64,000 nt of DNA from Streptomyces inusitatus (GCF_014651115.1 NZ_BMWG01000002.1:607059-671058); one strand, 5' to 3'. Shown: positions 33,519 through 42,350, counted from the stretch's first letter. Translations and numbers: made by a program. Notes: generated by a model not told the origin, from the letters alone.

Positions 33519-34016
33519 ATGGTTGCGAGTGCCGGGTCCGCGCGGGGAACAGCTCCGGAGAATTCGGACGGCGAGAGCGGACGGAAGAGATCAGCGGCAT
33601 CGTGGGCTTCTTCGGATGCCTCCCGAGCGAGCATGCGCGCGAACCGGAGCCGGGACACCGGGCCGGAGCTGGCTCTGCGGCGCGCCGTGCACGGGCGCGG
33701 TATGCGGTACCGGGTCGCGACCCGCCCGATCAAAGAGCTGCGGCGTACCGCAGACCTGGTCTTCACTCGCGCCAAGGTCGCCGTATTCCTGGACGGCTGC
33801 TTCTGGCACGGCTGCCCCGAGCACCACACCGTCGCCGTCCGCAATGGCGCCTACTGGGCCGCGAAGGTCGAGCGGAACCGAGCCCGGGACACGGATACGG
33901 ACCAGCGGCTGACAGAAGCGGGCTGGGTGGTCGTGCGCGTCTGGGAGCATGAGGACCCCATCGAGGCCGCAGCCCGTGTGGAGGCCGCCGTGACCGAGGC
34001 GCGGCGCGCGGACTGA
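33519..34016 (+). CDS. vsr: Very-short-patch mismatch repair endonuclease
   Basis: A 165-residue Vsr-type nuclease. Diagnostic segments are RSRDTGPELALRRAVHGRGMRYRV, then TADLVFTRAKVAVFLDGCFWHGCPEHH with the metal and zinc ligands, and a C-terminal VRVWEHED. Vsr nicks T:G mismatches left when 5-methylcytosine deaminates, so it normally accompanies a C5 methyltransferase; here it diverges from one across about 80 nt. ATG 33519 is preferred because TACGGT (33507-33512) lies 6 nt before it, matching a leaderless start; ATG 33513 would start inside the promoter. The N-terminal 40 residues are a Ser/Arg-rich tail not usual in the family. Confidence 0.9.
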   Translation: MVASAGSARGTAPENSDGESGRKRSAASWASSDASRASMRANRSRDTGPELALRRAVHGRGMRYRVATRPIKELRRTADLVFTRAKVAVFLDGCFWHGCPEHHTVAVRNGAYWAAKVERNRARDTDTDQRLTEAGWVVVRVWEHEDPIEAAARVEAAVTEARRAD

Positions 34017-34308
34017 AGCAGCCGACGAACCGACCGGCCGACAACAGCACACCCTGCTGCCGGAGCGGAGTGAGGCAGCTCACCCTGCTCGGAAAGCGTC
34101 CCTCGGAATCACCCAGTGAGAACCGCCTCGCCCGGCGCCATCGACCCCGCCAGGACAGTCGTCGCGGACAGCCCGGTGTGCACCCGACAGCAAGGCGGAG
34201 CCATGGCAGCGGAAGGCGCCAAGAAGCATACGCTCCGCACATCGCGGGCCGCCGCCCCGCCGAGCGCCAGGTACAGAACCGGATACCGCGCCGTGGCTGG
34301 GAGGATCG

Positions 34309-36192
34309 TCATCGCCGCCGGGCCAGCGCACTGATCAGCGCCGTCTCATCGTCGCCCAGCACCGGCGAGACGGCCTCGTTGACATCGGGCTCGGGGAGCG
34401 CCGCCGCGACGAGACCCGGGTCGTTCATCAGCTGGGACAGCACGACGACCTTTTCACGGAGTCGGCCCTCCACCGTCTCGTCAATGGTGCCCTGGCTCAG
34501 CAGCAGGGTGAAGCGGGTCTCCACGTCGTCGCTCAGACCCAGCCTGTGAATGCGGTCCTGGCTCTGGAGGTAGTGCCCCGCGTTGAAGGTGCGGTCGAGG
34601 TAGACGGCATGGTGGCACCAGTGGTGCAGGCTGACGCCTTCGCCGCAGGCGGCGGGGTTCGCCAGGAGAACCGTGCAGTCGGGGTCATTGCGGAACCGGT
34701 CGAACTCTGCGTCACGGGTGAGCGCCCCGGGGGCAGCACCGTCCGCCGGAGGGACCCCGCCGTGGACGATCGCGGGCTGAAAATCGATGAGGAGATCGCC
34801 GAGAAGTTTCAGGTTCCGTACGAACGTCGACCAGACCAGTACTTTCTCGTTACGGGCTGCGGCGTCCCGCACGATCTGCTGGATTCTGCGGTACTTCCAC
34901 GGCACCTCGTACTCGGCGTACTGCTGCAACAGCAGGCTGAGCGGCTCGTCTCCGCGCAGCTCGAACGGCGGATGGGTGAACTCGGCCTGATCGTGCTCAT
35001 CGGAGCCTACGACGAGGAGCGAGGGGTTCGTGGCGGCTTCAAGCAGATACATCATGATCCGGCCGAGTCTGCCGAAGCGTCGCCGGTCCTTCGTGCCGAG
35101 AGTGAACTCGCCCCGATAGGTGCCCTCCAGTGCCTCGTAAACGGCCTTCTGAACCTGCCCCATGGGCTGGAGTTCGACCGTGAACTTGGTGGGCGGCAGC
35201 CCCAGACGTGACTTGGGCGTCCGCACGAAATAGCGGCTGACCGCCTGACTGGTCTCAGCCACTACATCCGGATCGCGCCCGTCCCGTTCCGAGTAAGCGC
35301 GCCGGGGGAGGATCTTGTGGTCCTGCCCGGGGTAGAGAAACCGGACCGGGGCCACCAGGTCGTACGCCCCTTGTGGGGCTGGGGTTCCGGTCAGGACGTC
35401 CCGGCGCCGGGCCGCGTAGGCGAGGTCGAGCACGGCGCGGCCGTGCACTCCGTGCTCGCCCTTCTTGATCCGGTGAGCCTCGTCGAGCACCATCTGCGTG
35501 GGCCGTCGGTCGATGTACTCGCGTATACGGTCATAGTCGGCCGCCACACGGTTGTAGTTGGTCAGAAGGATCTCAAGGTCGTCGCGAATGAGCGTCCGGG
35601 GGCCACCATGGACGGCCAGCGTCGGCACCGGGTTCAGGCACGCGGCGGAGTCCTCCTTCCATGCCTGGAACGCCGCGATGGGGGCGATCACCAGAAGCTG
35701 CTCGACCTGCCCCCGGGCGCGGCCGAGTGCGAAGCCCGCAAGCGCCACCGTCGTCTTTCCCGCGCCGGGCACCGAGAAGTCAGCGCCGTGGGGCAGACGG
35801 AGAAGTCTGGCGAGGTTCTCCAGTTGAAAAAGCCTGAGCGATCTACGGAAACCGGCTGCGGAGAGTTCTTCCGCCAGATCACCGCCCTCGGCCTCCGGGG
35901 TATCCGTCAGGACGCTCTCCCGAGTGCGGCGGTCCTCGGTCAGCGTACGGAGTTGCCGAGTGAGCGCTTCTCCGAAGTCGAAGGGCTGGCGAAACTTCCT
36001 GCGCATGGCTGCGACAGCCTCCAGCTCGGCGAGGAAGACATCGACGCGCGCCTCAATCACATCGTGCGCGCCTCCGACGATGCCGCGCGCGAGCACCGCC
36101 TGAAGTCGCGCCCACGCACCGGCACTCGCTCCCGGCCCTCGCCGCAGCACGACGACCGGCCGCTCACGTCGCTCCAGCTCCGCAGAGATCAC
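34309..36192 (-). CDS. SNF2-family helicase-like ATPase
   Basis: A 627-residue SF2 ATPase with both RecA-like lobes. Motif I is PGAGKTTVALA (about 143-153), motif II is LDEAHRIKKG (DEAH), TGTPAP is motif III, and the C-terminal lobe has LVWSTFVRNLKLLGDLL and SQDRIHRLG (motif VI, Q..R..R). The first 115 residues are a non-helicase N-terminal region. SNF2-type motors translocate on double-stranded DNA and are frequent in bacterial defence systems (DISARM, type III and IV-like restriction). ATG 36192 overlaps the ParB-like gene stop (ATGA), so the two are coupled. It is the last gene of a three-gene operon convergent with vsr. Confidence 0.85.
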   Translation of the reverse strand: MISAELERRERPVVVLRRGPGASAGAWARLQAVLARGIVGGAHDVIEARVDVFLAELEAVAAMRRKFRQPFDFGEALTRQLRTLTEDRRTRESVLTDTPEAEGGDLAEELSAAGFRRSLRLFQLENLARLLRLPHGADFSVPGAGKTTVALAGFALGRARGQVEQLLVIAPIAAFQAWKEDSAACLNPVPTLAVHGGPRTLIRDDLEILLTNYNRVAADYDRIREYIDRRPTQMVLDEAHRIKKGEHGVHGRAVLDLAYAARRRDVLTGTPAPQGAYDLVAPVRFLYPGQDHKILPRRAYSERDGRDPDVVAETSQAVSRYFVRTPKSRLGLPPTKFTVELQPMGQVQKAVYEALEGTYRGEFTLGTKDRRRFGRLGRIMMYLLEAATNPSLLVVGSDEHDQAEFTHPPFELRGDEPLSLLLQQYAEYEVPWKYRRIQQIVRDAAARNEKVLVWSTFVRNLKLLGDLLIDFQPAIVHGGVPPADGAAPGALTRDAEFDRFRNDPDCTVLLANPAACGEGVSLHHWCHHAVYLDRTFNAGHYLQSQDRIHRLGLSDDVETRFTLLLSQGTIDETVEGRLREKVVVLSQLMNDPGLVAAALPEPDVNEAVSPVLGDDETALISALARRR

Positions 36193-37502
36193 CGGCTCTC
36201 CCGGATCTCCGCCAGCGCCTTCTCAAGTCGACGGATCTGCTCCTGAAAAGCCGCCTCGCTCCAGTCTCCATGGGTCCGCGCCTTGGGCAGCAGACCGGGA
36301 ATGCGCTGAAGCTCGGCCATGGCTTTCTCGGCTCGCTTCAAGGGCGCTTCCACAGCATCCTGCTCACGGCTCCGTTCGTCGGCCTCGTGCGCCGCCGCAG
36401 CGACGACATTCGCAAGGCTGCCGATGACCTGCTCCATATCGACGCGAGTGCCGTCCGGCAGTTCGACGACCTCTTCGCGGCGCTGGGTCGCGACGAGGTC
36501 GAGAAGATCCGAGAACGGCGAATCCGGTGCCTCCTCCCCCAGGAACTCGCTCAGCACATCGGTCGGGTCAAAGGCGGTCCGCGGGCCACGCGCCGCTTCG
36601 AGAACCCCTTGGAGCGTCGGCTCGCTCGTCAGTTCCCGCTCCACGAGCTGAGCGGCGTCGTCGCGCCGCAGATGGCGCAGCTGACGATAGTTGACCCCCG
36701 AGAGAATGCCCGCGAAGTAGACGCTCTTGATGCTTTCCCCTTCCAGGGCGGGCCTACTGCGGAGATGCTTGGCAAGCTCCTCGAAAGCCGACTCATTGTC
36801 GGTGAAGTCGAGGTGCAGCCTTGTGCCCTGGGACTGATCCACCAGCTGATGCACCAGCAGCAGTTTCTCGTGCTGCGTTTGAACATGGCCGACTTGGCGG
36901 TGCATCTGAGCAGCGACGTGGTCCCAGTTCCTGCCGGACAGTTGGTACAACTCCTCGATCATCAGGGCCTCGTTGATCCACGAGTAGTCTTCCCTGAAAT
37001 CGTGGGCCACCTGAAGCTCTGCCTCAAGGAACAGAATCTCCTCGGCCGTGGCGTCCTTCGGCAGCACGAAGCAACGCACGTACGCGAAGTTACGGTTGCC
37101 CTCCCGCAGAAGCAGGCGGAGTGCGGCCGTACGCCGGTTGCCGTTGATCAGCACACCGTCCGCCGTCACGATCGCCGGCTCCTGCTGGCCACGCTCCAGC
37201 AGATCGTCCTTGAGGTCGCCGAACCGCTGCTGGCCGGTCAGAATGGCGAACTGCGCTTCCTGCGCCTCGCTGCCCAAGGGGTCGGCCGTGAACAGATCGG
37301 TCCGTCCTCGCTTCCGTACCTCCCGCAGCTGCTCCGCCTTGGTCCGGTGGTTCAGAGTGGAGAAACGAACCCACTCGGTCTCCAGTTCAACCAGGCTGAG
37401 GTCCTTGTCCATCCGTGGCCATGCCTGAACCGGACTGCTACCGACCCTGGACCTCGCGTCCAGGAATGCGCTGCGGTCGGGGTCGAGACTCTGAAAGCTC
37501 AC
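36189..37502 (-). CDS. ParB/Srx-fold domain protein
   Basis: A 437-residue protein with a ParB-like N-terminal domain. QQEPAIVTADGVLINGNRRTAALRLL near residue 100-130 corresponds to the ParB nucleotide-binding box (GNRR in place of GERR). The C-terminal third is helical with Glu/Arg/Leu-rich segments ending LEKALAEIRESR, probably a coiled coil. ParB-fold proteins can be CTPases or nucleases and turn up in mobile and defence contexts (for example DndB-like or sulfiredoxin-like proteins). Nothing suggests chromosome partition, since no ParA partner is present. The start is 3 nt after the stop of the upstream unknown gene, and its end overlaps the helicase start. Confidence 0.75.
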   Translation of the reverse strand: MSFQSLDPDRSAFLDARSRVGSSPVQAWPRMDKDLSLVELETEWVRFSTLNHRTKAEQLREVRKRGRTDLFTADPLGSEAQEAQFAILTGQQRFGDLKDDLLERGQQEPAIVTADGVLINGNRRTAALRLLLREGNRNFAYVRCFVLPKDATAEEILFLEAELQVAHDFREDYSWINEALMIEELYQLSGRNWDHVAAQMHRQVGHVQTQHEKLLLVHQLVDQSQGTRLHLDFTDNESAFEELAKHLRSRPALEGESIKSVYFAGILSGVNYRQLRHLRRDDAAQLVERELTSEPTLQGVLEAARGPRTAFDPTDVLSEFLGEEAPDSPFSDLLDLVATQRREEVVELPDGTRVDMEQVIGSLANVVAAAAHEADERSREQDAVEAPLKRAEKAMAELQRIPGLLPKARTHGDWSEAAFQEQIRRLEKALAEIRESR

Positions 37503-37505
37503 GGG

Positions 37506-38348
37506 TCAGCTCCTGTACTTGGTGACTTGCGCGGGGCCGAACCGCGAGACGATGACACTGTGGTCTTCCCGGCCACGCCGCTGGAACCCCACATGCCCGA
37601 TGAACGAGGGGGCCTGGGCCGCCGAGATCCCGAACGCACTGAGCAGAAGCGCCGGGAAGCGCCGGGGCGTTCCACCGTCCCAGTTCCACTCTGTCGCACC
37701 CTGATCGCGGTCCGGCATGACGTAGACGCACGGCGGCGGAACGATGACCCCGCCCAGATCGACGGAGTACCCCTGCTTCGGGCAGCGGCGCTCCGGGCCG
37801 CCGCAAAGTTCGTTGTGGAAGATGACACCGTCGAGGGTGTCGGGGAGATCGCCGAAGAAACGCTGCCGGAGGCGGTTCACTCCCTTGGCGACATGTTCGC
37901 CGGGCTGGTATTTCATGCTGTCGCAGAGCCACCACAGATACGTCTCGTCGGCCCAGTCGGGCACGGACCAGCGGACGCTGCTGTGCGCACCGTCGGGGCA
38001 CCCCTTCTGGATGATCGCGACATCTCCGACGCCCTGAACCGTCAGGCGGTAAACGGTGTCGCTACCGTGTCTCGGCGTCTGCAAGCGGCTGACGATCCCT
38101 CTGTTCACCAGCCCTTGGAGAAGAGCGGTGAGGAAAGCCTTGCGGTCGGCGACACCGGCGCTCTTGCTGCCCCGGATCCTCTCGATGGCGCCCGGGAGCG
38201 CCGCTACGAACTCATCCTGCGACAGACCATGGCGCGTCAGCACCTCGGTCTGACCGCCGAGATTCCGAATCAGCTGGGCCACAGCGTCGACGACATGCTC
38301 TGGAGGAGCCCCTTCGTGCCTACACGGTGCCGCACTCTGGGCATGCAT
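37506..38348 (-). CDS. Unknown protein heading helicase/ParB operon
   Basis: A 280-residue protein with no recognised domain. ATG 38348 is chosen because GGGGGGA is 6 nt upstream; the frame is open 102 nt further. Residues 10-95 look helical, with a possible winged-helix (VADRKAFLTALLQGLVNRGIVSRLQ). The C-terminal part has Trp-rich beta segments and four Cys (KGCPDG, ELCGG, ERRCPKQG and PPPCVY) that might hold zinc. It leads a tight operon (3-nt gap, then a 4-nt overlap) with the ParB-like and SNF2 genes, so it is presumably a subunit of the same system, perhaps a DNA-recognition or sensor component. Confidence 0.65.
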   Translation of the reverse strand: MHAQSAAPCRHEGAPPEHVVDAVAQLIRNLGGQTEVLTRHGLSQDEFVAALPGAIERIRGSKSAGVADRKAFLTALLQGLVNRGIVSRLQTPRHGSDTVYRLTVQGVGDVAIIQKGCPDGAHSSVRWSVPDWADETYLWWLCDSMKYQPGEHVAKGVNRLRQRFFGDLPDTLDGVIFHNELCGGPERRCPKQGYSVDLGGVIVPPPCVYVMPDRDQGATEWNWDGGTPRRFPALLLSAFGISAAQAPSFIGHVGFQRRGREDHSVIVSRFGPAQVTKYRS

Positions 38349-38539
38349 GCCCGATCCCCCCTCTGCGCCCCGGCTCAAACCCCGTCGGCATGGCCGACAG
38401 GAACCACCGCTATGCCACGGAGAACAGCATCCCGGGTACACAGAAATCATACGTGCCGCTGATAGACCTCTGCCTCTGTCTTCACACCGTCGCAGACGAC
38501 CGCGCCCCGGCCGGGGCCGAGGCGGGTGTTAGGGGGCAG

Positions 38540-38950
38540 ACGAGTCGGGCTGTACGCCGGGTTCTGTGCCCCGGGACCTCGCGGTCGTCGGGGCGACGGC
38601 CATCCATCTAGGACCGGTGTTGCCACCGGCCTCGTGCGGTCTACCCGCGGACTCGGGCGGGCAGCCCTCGAACGTCCGCGCAGGGCCGCCGGTTGGGGCG
38701 GCCCCTCTTGACCTTGCTCCGGGTGGGGTTTACCTAGCCGCCTGGGTCACCCCAGGCGCTGGTGGTCTCTTACACCACCGTTTCACCCTTACCGGGGTCC
38801 GTATGAATACGGTCCCCGGCGGTCTGTTTTCTGTGGCACTGTCCCGCGGGTCACCCCGGGTGGGCGTTACCCACCACCCTGCCGTGTGGAGCCCGGACGT
38901 TCCTCGGGGGGATCCGGAGATCCTCACGCGGCCGTCCGCCCGGCTCGTCT
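38540..38950 (-). ncRNA. rnpB: RNase P RNA (type A)
   Basis: The minus strand carries the bacterial RNase P RNA. P1 is formed by GACGAGCCGGGC at the 5' end (about 38938-38949) and GCCCGACTCGTC at the 3' end (38540-38551), pairing with one G-U. Conserved core elements are GAGGAACGTCCGGGCTCC near the 5' end, ACAGAAAACAGACCGCC, GGTAAGGGTGAAACGGTG, GTAAGAGACCACC and the 3' TAGATGGATGGCCG. It is the catalytic RNA that trims 5' leaders from pre-tRNAs. Its ends are inferred from P1 pairing to within a few bases. It lies directly beside the defence-type operon. Confidence 0.95.
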
Positions 38951-38987
38951 GCCGTGTGGACCATGCTACCCGGCGGGGGCGGGTGGG

Positions 38988-39018
38988 TTGACCTTGTCGC
39001 GACGTCATGGTTTCCACT
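38988..39018 (+). promoter_or_regulatory. MerR-type promoter and operator, leaderless
   Basis: The -35 box TTGACC (38988-38993) and -10-like TCCACT (39013-39018) are 19 bp apart, the stretched spacing typical of MerR-controlled promoters. The palindrome ACCTTGTCG-CGA-CGTCATGGT (38991-39011) fills the spacer, with 7 of 9 arm positions matching. Transcription would start at about 39025, the ATG of the MerR gene. Confidence 0.7.
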
Positions 39019-39024
39019 GGGGGC

Positions 39025-39840
39025 ATGAGGATCGGAGAGCTCGCCGCGCTGGCCGGCGTGACCACTCGTACCGTCCGGCACTACCACCGGCTGGGGGTGC
39101 TGCCCGAGCCGGGGCGGCTGGCCAATGGGTATCGCGAGTACGGGATCCGGCACGCGGTGGCGCTGGCGCGGGTGCGGAGGCTGACGGGGCTGGGGATGGG
39201 GCTGGCGGAGGTGAGGGAGGTGCTGGCGGACGAGGCGGGGGTGGAGCTGGTGGAGATTCTGGGGGAGCTGGACGCGGATCTGGCGCGGCAGGAGGCGGTG
39301 ATCGCGGGGCGGAGGGCGCGGCTCGGGGAGCTGATGAGGCAGGCGCGGGAGGGGCGGCTGCCGGCCGAGGGGCCGGTGTCGCCGGAGCTGTACGGGCTGC
39401 TCGGGGCGGTGGGAGCCGGGGATTCCGGGGATTCCGGCGTGGCGGCGAAGGACCGGAGCCATCTGGCGCTGCTCGACACGGTGCTCGGGGAGGACGATCG
39501 GGAGCGGTTCTTCGGGGCGCTTCGGCCGTTCGCCGACGACGAGGCCCTCGCCGGGCGGGTGCACGGGTTGTACGAGCGGCTGGACGCGCTCGCGGACGCG
39601 GAGCCGGACGATCCCCGGGTGGGGCCGCTCGGGGACGAGCTGGCGGCGGTCGTGCCGGAGGAGCTGGTGCGGCTGATGGGCGAGCAGCGCCTTCCGCTCG
39701 GGGACTCCTTCGGGAAGGCGCTGCTCGCCGACTTCACGCCCGCCCAGGCCGCGACCGTCCGGCACATGGTCGCGAAAATCGCGGCCCGGGCTCGGGCCGG
39801 GGCTCGGGCCGGGGCCGGGAGAGACGAGGGGGCGGCGTGA
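39025..39840 (+). CDS. MerR-family transcriptional regulator
   Basis: A 271-residue regulator. The N-terminal MerR HTH is MRIGELAALAGVTTRTVRHYHRLGVLPEPGRL followed by the NGYREYG wing, then a coiled-coil linker to residue about 110. The long C-terminal region (110-271), rich in Asp, Glu and Leu, is an effector or dimer domain without a recognised ligand motif; there are no metal-binding Cys. ATG 39025 coincides with the predicted transcription start of the upstream MerR promoter, supporting leaderless autoregulated expression; an in-frame ATG at 39007 lies inside the operator. The last 12 residues are Ala/Gly/Arg repeats. Its stop overlaps the following membrane gene. Confidence 0.88.
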   Translation: MRIGELAALAGVTTRTVRHYHRLGVLPEPGRLANGYREYGIRHAVALARVRRLTGLGMGLAEVREVLADEAGVELVEILGELDADLARQEAVIAGRRARLGELMRQAREGRLPAEGPVSPELYGLLGAVGAGDSGDSGVAAKDRSHLALLDTVLGEDDRERFFGALRPFADDEALAGRVHGLYERLDALADAEPDDPRVGPLGDELAAVVPEELVRLMGEQRLPLGDSFGKALLADFTPAQAATVRHMVAKIAARARAGARAGAGRDEGAA

Positions 39841-40667
39841 GGGGCGGCGCTCGGATCGCGGTGTGGGGCGTACTGCTCGCGGAGATCTCGCTGCTCGTCG
39901 CGCTCGCCGCCGGGGCCCGGCCGCCGTACGGCGTGGTGCTCGCCGCCGAGGTGCTGGTCGTGGCCGCCGTCGGGTGGCGTGCCGCCGTGTTCGGCAGGCG
40001 GTACGCGGCCGAGCGGCGGGCCGGGGCCGGGAGGCGGGCGGCCTGGGCCGGGACGGTGCGGGCGCTGGTGCCGCTCGTGCCGCGGAGGCTGATCGCGCAC
40101 GAGGTGCGGGCGGTGGGGAGCATCGGGCTGTGGGTGCTCGGGCGGCGGCACGGGGTGGGGCGGGGCGCGTACGCGGCCGGGTACACCGGGCCGCAGACGG
40201 CCGTGATGTGGTCGATGATCGGGGTGGCGCTGGTCGAGACGGTCGTGCTCGCCGTGGTGCTGCCGTGGCCGCTCGCGCACCGGGTGATGCTCGTCGTCGA
40301 TGTGTACGGGGTGCTGATGGTGACGGGTCTGCACGCCGCCTGTGTCACCCGGCCCCATGTGGTGGAGCCGGACGGCTCGCTGCGGATCCGCTACGGCGCG
40401 CTGTTCGAGCTGCGCGTGGCGGCCGGGGAGATCACGGGCGTACGGGTGGACCGCAGGTTCCCGGTGGGAAAACTGGTGCAGGCGCGCGAGGACGGCTCGC
40501 TGGAGCTGATCGTCGGCGGGCAGACGACCGTGGCGGTGGAGCTGGCCGGGCCCCTGGCGTACACCCGGCCGCTGGGCGGGCGGGGGACCGCGCGCACCGT
40601 CCGCTTCCACGCGGACGATCCGCAGGCGCTGGTGGCGGCCGTGCGGCGGGCACAAGCACAGGCCTGA
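39837..40667 (+). CDS. Membrane protein, unknown function
   Basis: A 276-residue protein coupled to the MerR gene (GTG 39837 overlaps its TGA). The N-terminal half has about four membrane segments: IAVWGVLLAEISLLVALAAG, VVLAAEVLVVAAVGW, MWSMIGVALVETVVLAVVLPW and LVVDVYGVLMVTGLHAACV. The C-terminal half is a soluble beta-rich domain resembling bacterial PH-like/DUF domains attached to membranes. It is the probable target of the MerR regulator. No transport or enzymatic motif was seen. The stop lies inside a three-copy 14-bp repeat. Confidence 0.75.
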   Translation: MRGGARIAVWGVLLAEISLLVALAAGARPPYGVVLAAEVLVVAAVGWRAAVFGRRYAAERRAGAGRRAAWAGTVRALVPLVPRRLIAHEVRAVGSIGLWVLGRRHGVGRGAYAAGYTGPQTAVMWSMIGVALVETVVLAVVLPWPLAHRVMLVVDVYGVLMVTGLHAACVTRPHVVEPDGSLRIRYGALFELRVAAGEITGVRVDRRFPVGKLVQAREDGSLELIVGGQTTVAVELAGPLAYTRPLGGRGTARTVRFHADDPQALVAAVRRAQAQA

Positions 40668-40712
40668 GCGAGAAGGGCTGAGCGAGAAAGGCTGAGCGAA
40701 GGGGCTCAGGCC
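40661..40712. repeat. Three 14-bp repeats inside a hairpin at convergent gene ends
   Basis: The unit CTGAGCGAGAAGGG starts at 40664, 40678 and, less perfectly, 40692. The first copy contains the stop codon of the membrane-protein gene, and the end holds the stop of the RNB gene. The flanking arms GGCCTGAGC (40661-40669) and GCTCAGGCC (40704-40712) pair perfectly, so the array forms the loop of a possible bidirectional terminator. Confidence 0.7.
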
Positions 40713-42157
40713 GGGACGAAGAGGACCTTCGCCGTGCCCGGGGCGGCCCGGGCGAGGCGTACCCGGAGCCGCTCCCCCAGCGGGAGCGGGCGGGGGCTCT
40801 CCACCCGGCCCACCACCGCCGGGTCCTCCAGATGGACCATACCGACATGGACCGTGCCGGTGTCCGGCTCGCGCTCCCGGACGTCGATCACACAGCCGTC
40901 GAAGACCTCGCCGACCCGGCCCGAGAGCAGCGCGGCCTCCACCAGGTCCACGGACTCCCGCTCGACCGTGTTGGCTCGGCGGGAGCCGTCCGCCATCTCG
41001 CCGGGGAGGGCGTCGAGCGCGGCGAGCACCCACTCGGGCACGCCCTGCCCGGCGCGGGCCGCGAGACAGAGTTCGCCCGTGTAGCGGTCGATCAGCCGGC
41101 GCAGCGGCGCGGTGCAGTGGGTGTACTCGGCGGCGACCGCCGCGTGGATCGCCGGGGAGGGGACTTCGCCGCCGGTGAAGACCGTGTACCCCGCGCCGCG
41201 CAGCAGGGCCGTGCACTCCTGGAGGAAGGCCGCGTTCCGGGGGCGGCGCGGGTCGAGGGAGCGGATGAGGTCGGCGTACGAGACATGGTGCGGCCAGTCG
41301 ATGCCCAGGGCCTTCGCCGAGCGGCGCAGCCGGGCGACCGCGCCGTCCGGGGCGGTGGGGAGGGTACGGAGGACTCCGGTGCCCGCGGTCGTCATGATCT
41401 CGGCGGCGGCCATGCCGGTGAGCAGGGAGATCTGGGCGTTCCAGCCGTCGGCGGGGCGGGGTGCGCGGTAGGAGAGGAGGTACGCGCCGTTCTCTTCGGT
41501 GATCTCCTGCTCGGGAACCTGGAGGGAGATCCCGCCGCGTTCCCTCTCCAGCGTCTCGCGCAGTGTTCCGATCTCCTTGAGCAGGGCGAGGGGCTCTTCG
41601 GCGGCGCCGGTGTCGATCAGCCGCTGGGCCGTCCCGTAGTCGAGCCGGGCGCGGCTGCGGACGAGTGCGCGGTGGACGTCGGCGGAGTGGGTGCGGCCCT
41701 CGGCGTCGAGGTCGAAGCGCCAGAGGAGGGCGGGGACCTGCTGTCCCGGGAGGAGGCTGGCGGCGGCCTCGGAGAGCGCCCGCGGGTGGAGCGGGATCTT
41801 CCCGTCCGGGAAGTAGAGGGTCTGTACGCGGCGGTGGGCCTCGGTGTCGAGCGCGCCGCCCGGGGTGACGAAGGCGGCGACGTCGGCGATGGCGTAGTGG
41901 ACGCGGTAGCCGCTGCCGTGGCGGGCGAGATGCATGGCCTGGTCGAGGTCGGTGGAGCCCGGCGGGTCGATGGTGAAGAGCGGGACGCCGGTCGCGTCGG
42001 TCTCCGGGAGCCGTGGGGCGCGCGCCGCCTCCGCCGCCTCGGCGAGCGCCTCGGGCGGGAACTCCCCCGGGACGCCGAGCGCCTCGCGCACCTCGCGCAG
42101 CGCGGTGCGCAGCGGGGCCTCGGCTGCGCCGGTGGCGTGGATCAGGCGGCGGGGCAT
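40706..42157 (-). CDS. RNB-domain ribonuclease (RNase II/R-like)
   Basis: A 483-residue 3'-5' exoribonuclease. The catalytic cluster is TIDPPGSTDLDQAM, with Asp64, Asp70 and Asp72 as magnesium ligands. The rest of the RNB domain is recognisable (VHYAIADVAAFV, YFPDGKIPLHPRALSE, and YTHCTAPLRRLIDRYTGELCL near residue 360). It is shorter than RNase II/R, lacking the N-terminal cold-shock domains; the C-terminal 80 residues may be a reduced S1-like domain. This short form is usual in actinobacteria. ATG 42157 is chosen because MPRRLIHATG begins the conserved part; 306 nt upstream are open but featureless. It should degrade RNA in the cytoplasm. Confidence 0.88.
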   Translation of the reverse strand: MPRRLIHATGAAEAPLRTALREVREALGVPGEFPPEALAEAAEAARAPRLPETDATGVPLFTIDPPGSTDLDQAMHLARHGSGYRVHYAIADVAAFVTPGGALDTEAHRRVQTLYFPDGKIPLHPRALSEAAASLLPGQQVPALLWRFDLDAEGRTHSADVHRALVRSRARLDYGTAQRLIDTGAAEEPLALLKEIGTLRETLERERGGISLQVPEQEITEENGAYLLSYRAPRPADGWNAQISLLTGMAAAEIMTTAGTGVLRTLPTAPDGAVARLRRSAKALGIDWPHHVSYADLIRSLDPRRPRNAAFLQECTALLRGAGYTVFTGGEVPSPAIHAAVAAEYTHCTAPLRRLIDRYTGELCLAARAGQGVPEWVLAALDALPGEMADGSRRANTVERESVDLVEAALLSGRVGEVFDGCVIDVREREPDTGTVHVGMVHLEDPAVVGRVESPRPLPLGERLRVRLARAAPGTAKVLFVPA

Positions 42158-42350
42158 GGAACCGAGCGTAGGCCGCGCGGAGGGTGTCGGCATGCCGGGC
42201 GGCAAAGGCCCTGGGGGCGGCGGCGTCCAGGCGCGGCCCGGGCGGTCACCCGCACGGGCGACTGTGGGTACAGGGACGGCTACCCTACGTTGACCTTCGA
42301 GGGGGCCGGCCCGCTCGGGCGGCCCCGAGTCATCGATCGAAGGATTCCCC

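Noticed and set aside
34116..34334. 72-residue ORF between vsr and the helicase gene
   Set aside because: It has no ribosome-binding site or family features and runs into the 3' end of the helicase gene on the other strand.
31081..38348. DISARM or BREX system
   Set aside because: SNF2 helicase and C5 methyltransferase are present, but DrmA, DrmB (DUF1998), phospholipase-D-type, BrxL and PglZ components were not seen.
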